A DNA stretch of 7,611 bases from Planctomycetota bacterium (GTDB lineage: Bacteria; Planctomycetota; Phycisphaerae; WQYP01). Both the position numbers and the translations under genes were made by a program. Shown piece by piece: positions 6,835 to 7,611 of this stretch. The stretch covers positions 1 through 7,611 of the forward strand of contig JAKAYZ010000080.1 in assembly GCA_021816165.1 (NCBI GenBank), read 5' to 3'. The stretch's first letter is position 1, and every line of letters begins with the position of its first letter. The notes beneath the pieces are model-generated. The model had not been told where the DNA came from. It did not search any database and saw only the letters and a program-made list of their open reading frames with translations.

Positions 6835-7611
6835 TTAATACTCCACAAAGGGCAATTCAGCCGCGGTTGGAACATATCCCGTGCTGCGGCTGTTATTGAG
6901 CGTATTTTTATCCAGTCCGAGGGCTTGAACAATGGCATCAAGATCGTCCGCGACTTTTACCGGCTTGTTGCTCATGCGCCCCCAGGTTTGCTGCGCTTCA
7001 GGCTGCTTGGCCAGCTTGGTATTCACCCCGGTGTGGTAATAAACCGTGGCGTCGGGATCTTTCAGGCCGTGGCCGGTCAACACGCAGGCAACGCGTTCAT
7101 GCCGGGAAATAATATTGCGAGCCAGCAACTGCTGCAGTCCGGCAATCGTGGCGGCACTGGCCGGTTCGCAGCCAAAGCCAAAGCGTCCGATCATGGCTTT
7201 GGCTTCGAGAATTTCTTCATCCGTCACCTGCGCCACGACACCATTCATGATATGCAACGCCCGCAGAGCTTTCTTCAGATTCACCGGATGGCCAATTTCA
7301 ATCGCCGATGCCACGGTATGGGCGTGAATTCCCTCACGCTCCATGCGTTTATACCACTCGGCTATAACCGCCTGATCCACGCGCCCGCCGTTCCATGTCA
7401 GCCCACCGGAGACCAGTTCGTGCAGCGTGTTGGCACCCGTGGCGTTAATCACCGCCAGACGCGGAATGCGCTTGATAAGGCCCAGTTCGCGCAATTCAAA
7501 AAAGGCTTTGCCAAATGCGGAGCAATTGCCGAGATTTCCTCCCGGCACAATAATCCAATCCGGTGCTTCCCAGTTCAAAGCCTCTAAAATGGGGTACATG
7601 ATGTTTGTCTG
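6835..7611 (-). CDS. thrC: Threonine synthase, C-terminal part (5' end outside window)
   Basis: Threonine synthase is a PLP enzyme that converts O-phospho-homoserine to threonine, the last step of threonine synthesis. The 258 visible residues run to a TAA at 6835-6837, and the frame stays open to the window edge (QTNIMYPILEAL), so the internal ATG at 7599 is not the start. Family features are DWIIVPGGNLGN, whose glycine-rich PGGNLGN loop binding the PLP phosphate is encoded at 7525-7545; ATGANTLHEL; the segment HTVASAIEIGHPVNLKKALRAL; FGCEPASAATIAGLQQLL; and CVLTGHGLKDP, with TGHGLKDP at 7054-7077. This pattern fits the plant/Thermus-like threonine synthase group rather than the longer E. coli/yeast type. 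The PLP-binding lysine lies in the missing N-terminal part. Other fold-type II enzymes such as threonine dehydratase are less likely, because VPGGNLGN and TGxGLKDP together are typical of ThrC. The gene is convergent to the gatB cluster and probably independently transcribed. Confidence 0.95.
   Translation of the reverse strand, partial: QTNIMYPILEALNWEAPDWIIVPGGNLGNCSAFGKAFFELRELGLIKRIPRLAVINATGANTLHELVSGGLTWNGGRVDQAVIAEWYKRMEREGIHAHTVASAIEIGHPVNLKKALRALHIMNGVVAQVTDEEILEAKAMIGRFGFGCEPASAATIAGLQQLLARNIISRHERVACVLTGHGLKDPDATVYYHTGVNTKLAKQPEAQQTWGRMSNKPVKVADDLDAIVQALGLDKNTLNNSRSTGYVPTAAELPFVEY

Noticed and set aside
6781..7587. A 268-codon + strand open frame opposite thrC
   Set aside because: The - strand encodes clear threonine synthase motifs over the same bases. 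The + strand frame is a codon-bias shadow.

Overview
The window looks like bacterial chromosome of moderately high GC. Four genes on the + strand are followed by a convergent gene on the - strand. From start to end it holds the 3' end of gatA, a very large secreted protein of unknown function, a complete gatB, a secreted zinc-metallopeptidase-like protein, and the C-terminal part of threonine synthase (thrC, - strand). I see no tRNA, rRNA, CRISPR array, insertion sequence or phage gene.

A planctomycete-type host (Planctomycetota, perhaps Phycisphaerae-like) is my best guess, with moderate confidence. The reasons are a DUF1570-style secreted HExxH protein with the EGxAE signature, a huge exported TPR-type protein placed inside a housekeeping cluster, and the MRFEPNIN form of a GatB motif. 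No marker gene in the window settles the point.

Layout. At 1-144 is the end of GatA. At 145-322 is a non-coding gap with two small GC hairpins and, at its end, a good ribosome binding site. At 323-3907 is a 1194-residue exported protein. Its stop codon overlaps the first possible gatB start (TGATG), although a better Shine-Dalgarno site supports a gatB start 33 bases further on, at 3940. GatB ends at 5460. After 12 bases the exported metallopeptidase-like gene runs 5473-6720. A 114-base convergent gap without a convincing terminator separates it from thrC (6835-7611, - strand, 5' end outside the window).

GatA and GatB are two subunits of the tRNA-dependent amidotransferase that makes Gln-tRNA(Gln) and/or Asn-tRNA(Asn). 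The two exported proteins have no evident link to that reaction; tight spacing suggests that the large protein, gatB and the peptidase-like gene are co-transcribed. The most notable observation is that the large protein is an ancient tandem duplication. Residues about 118-549 and 701-1133 align in the same order at a nearly constant offset of about 583 residues, each half being a helical TPR-like region followed by a domain that looks rich in beta strands.
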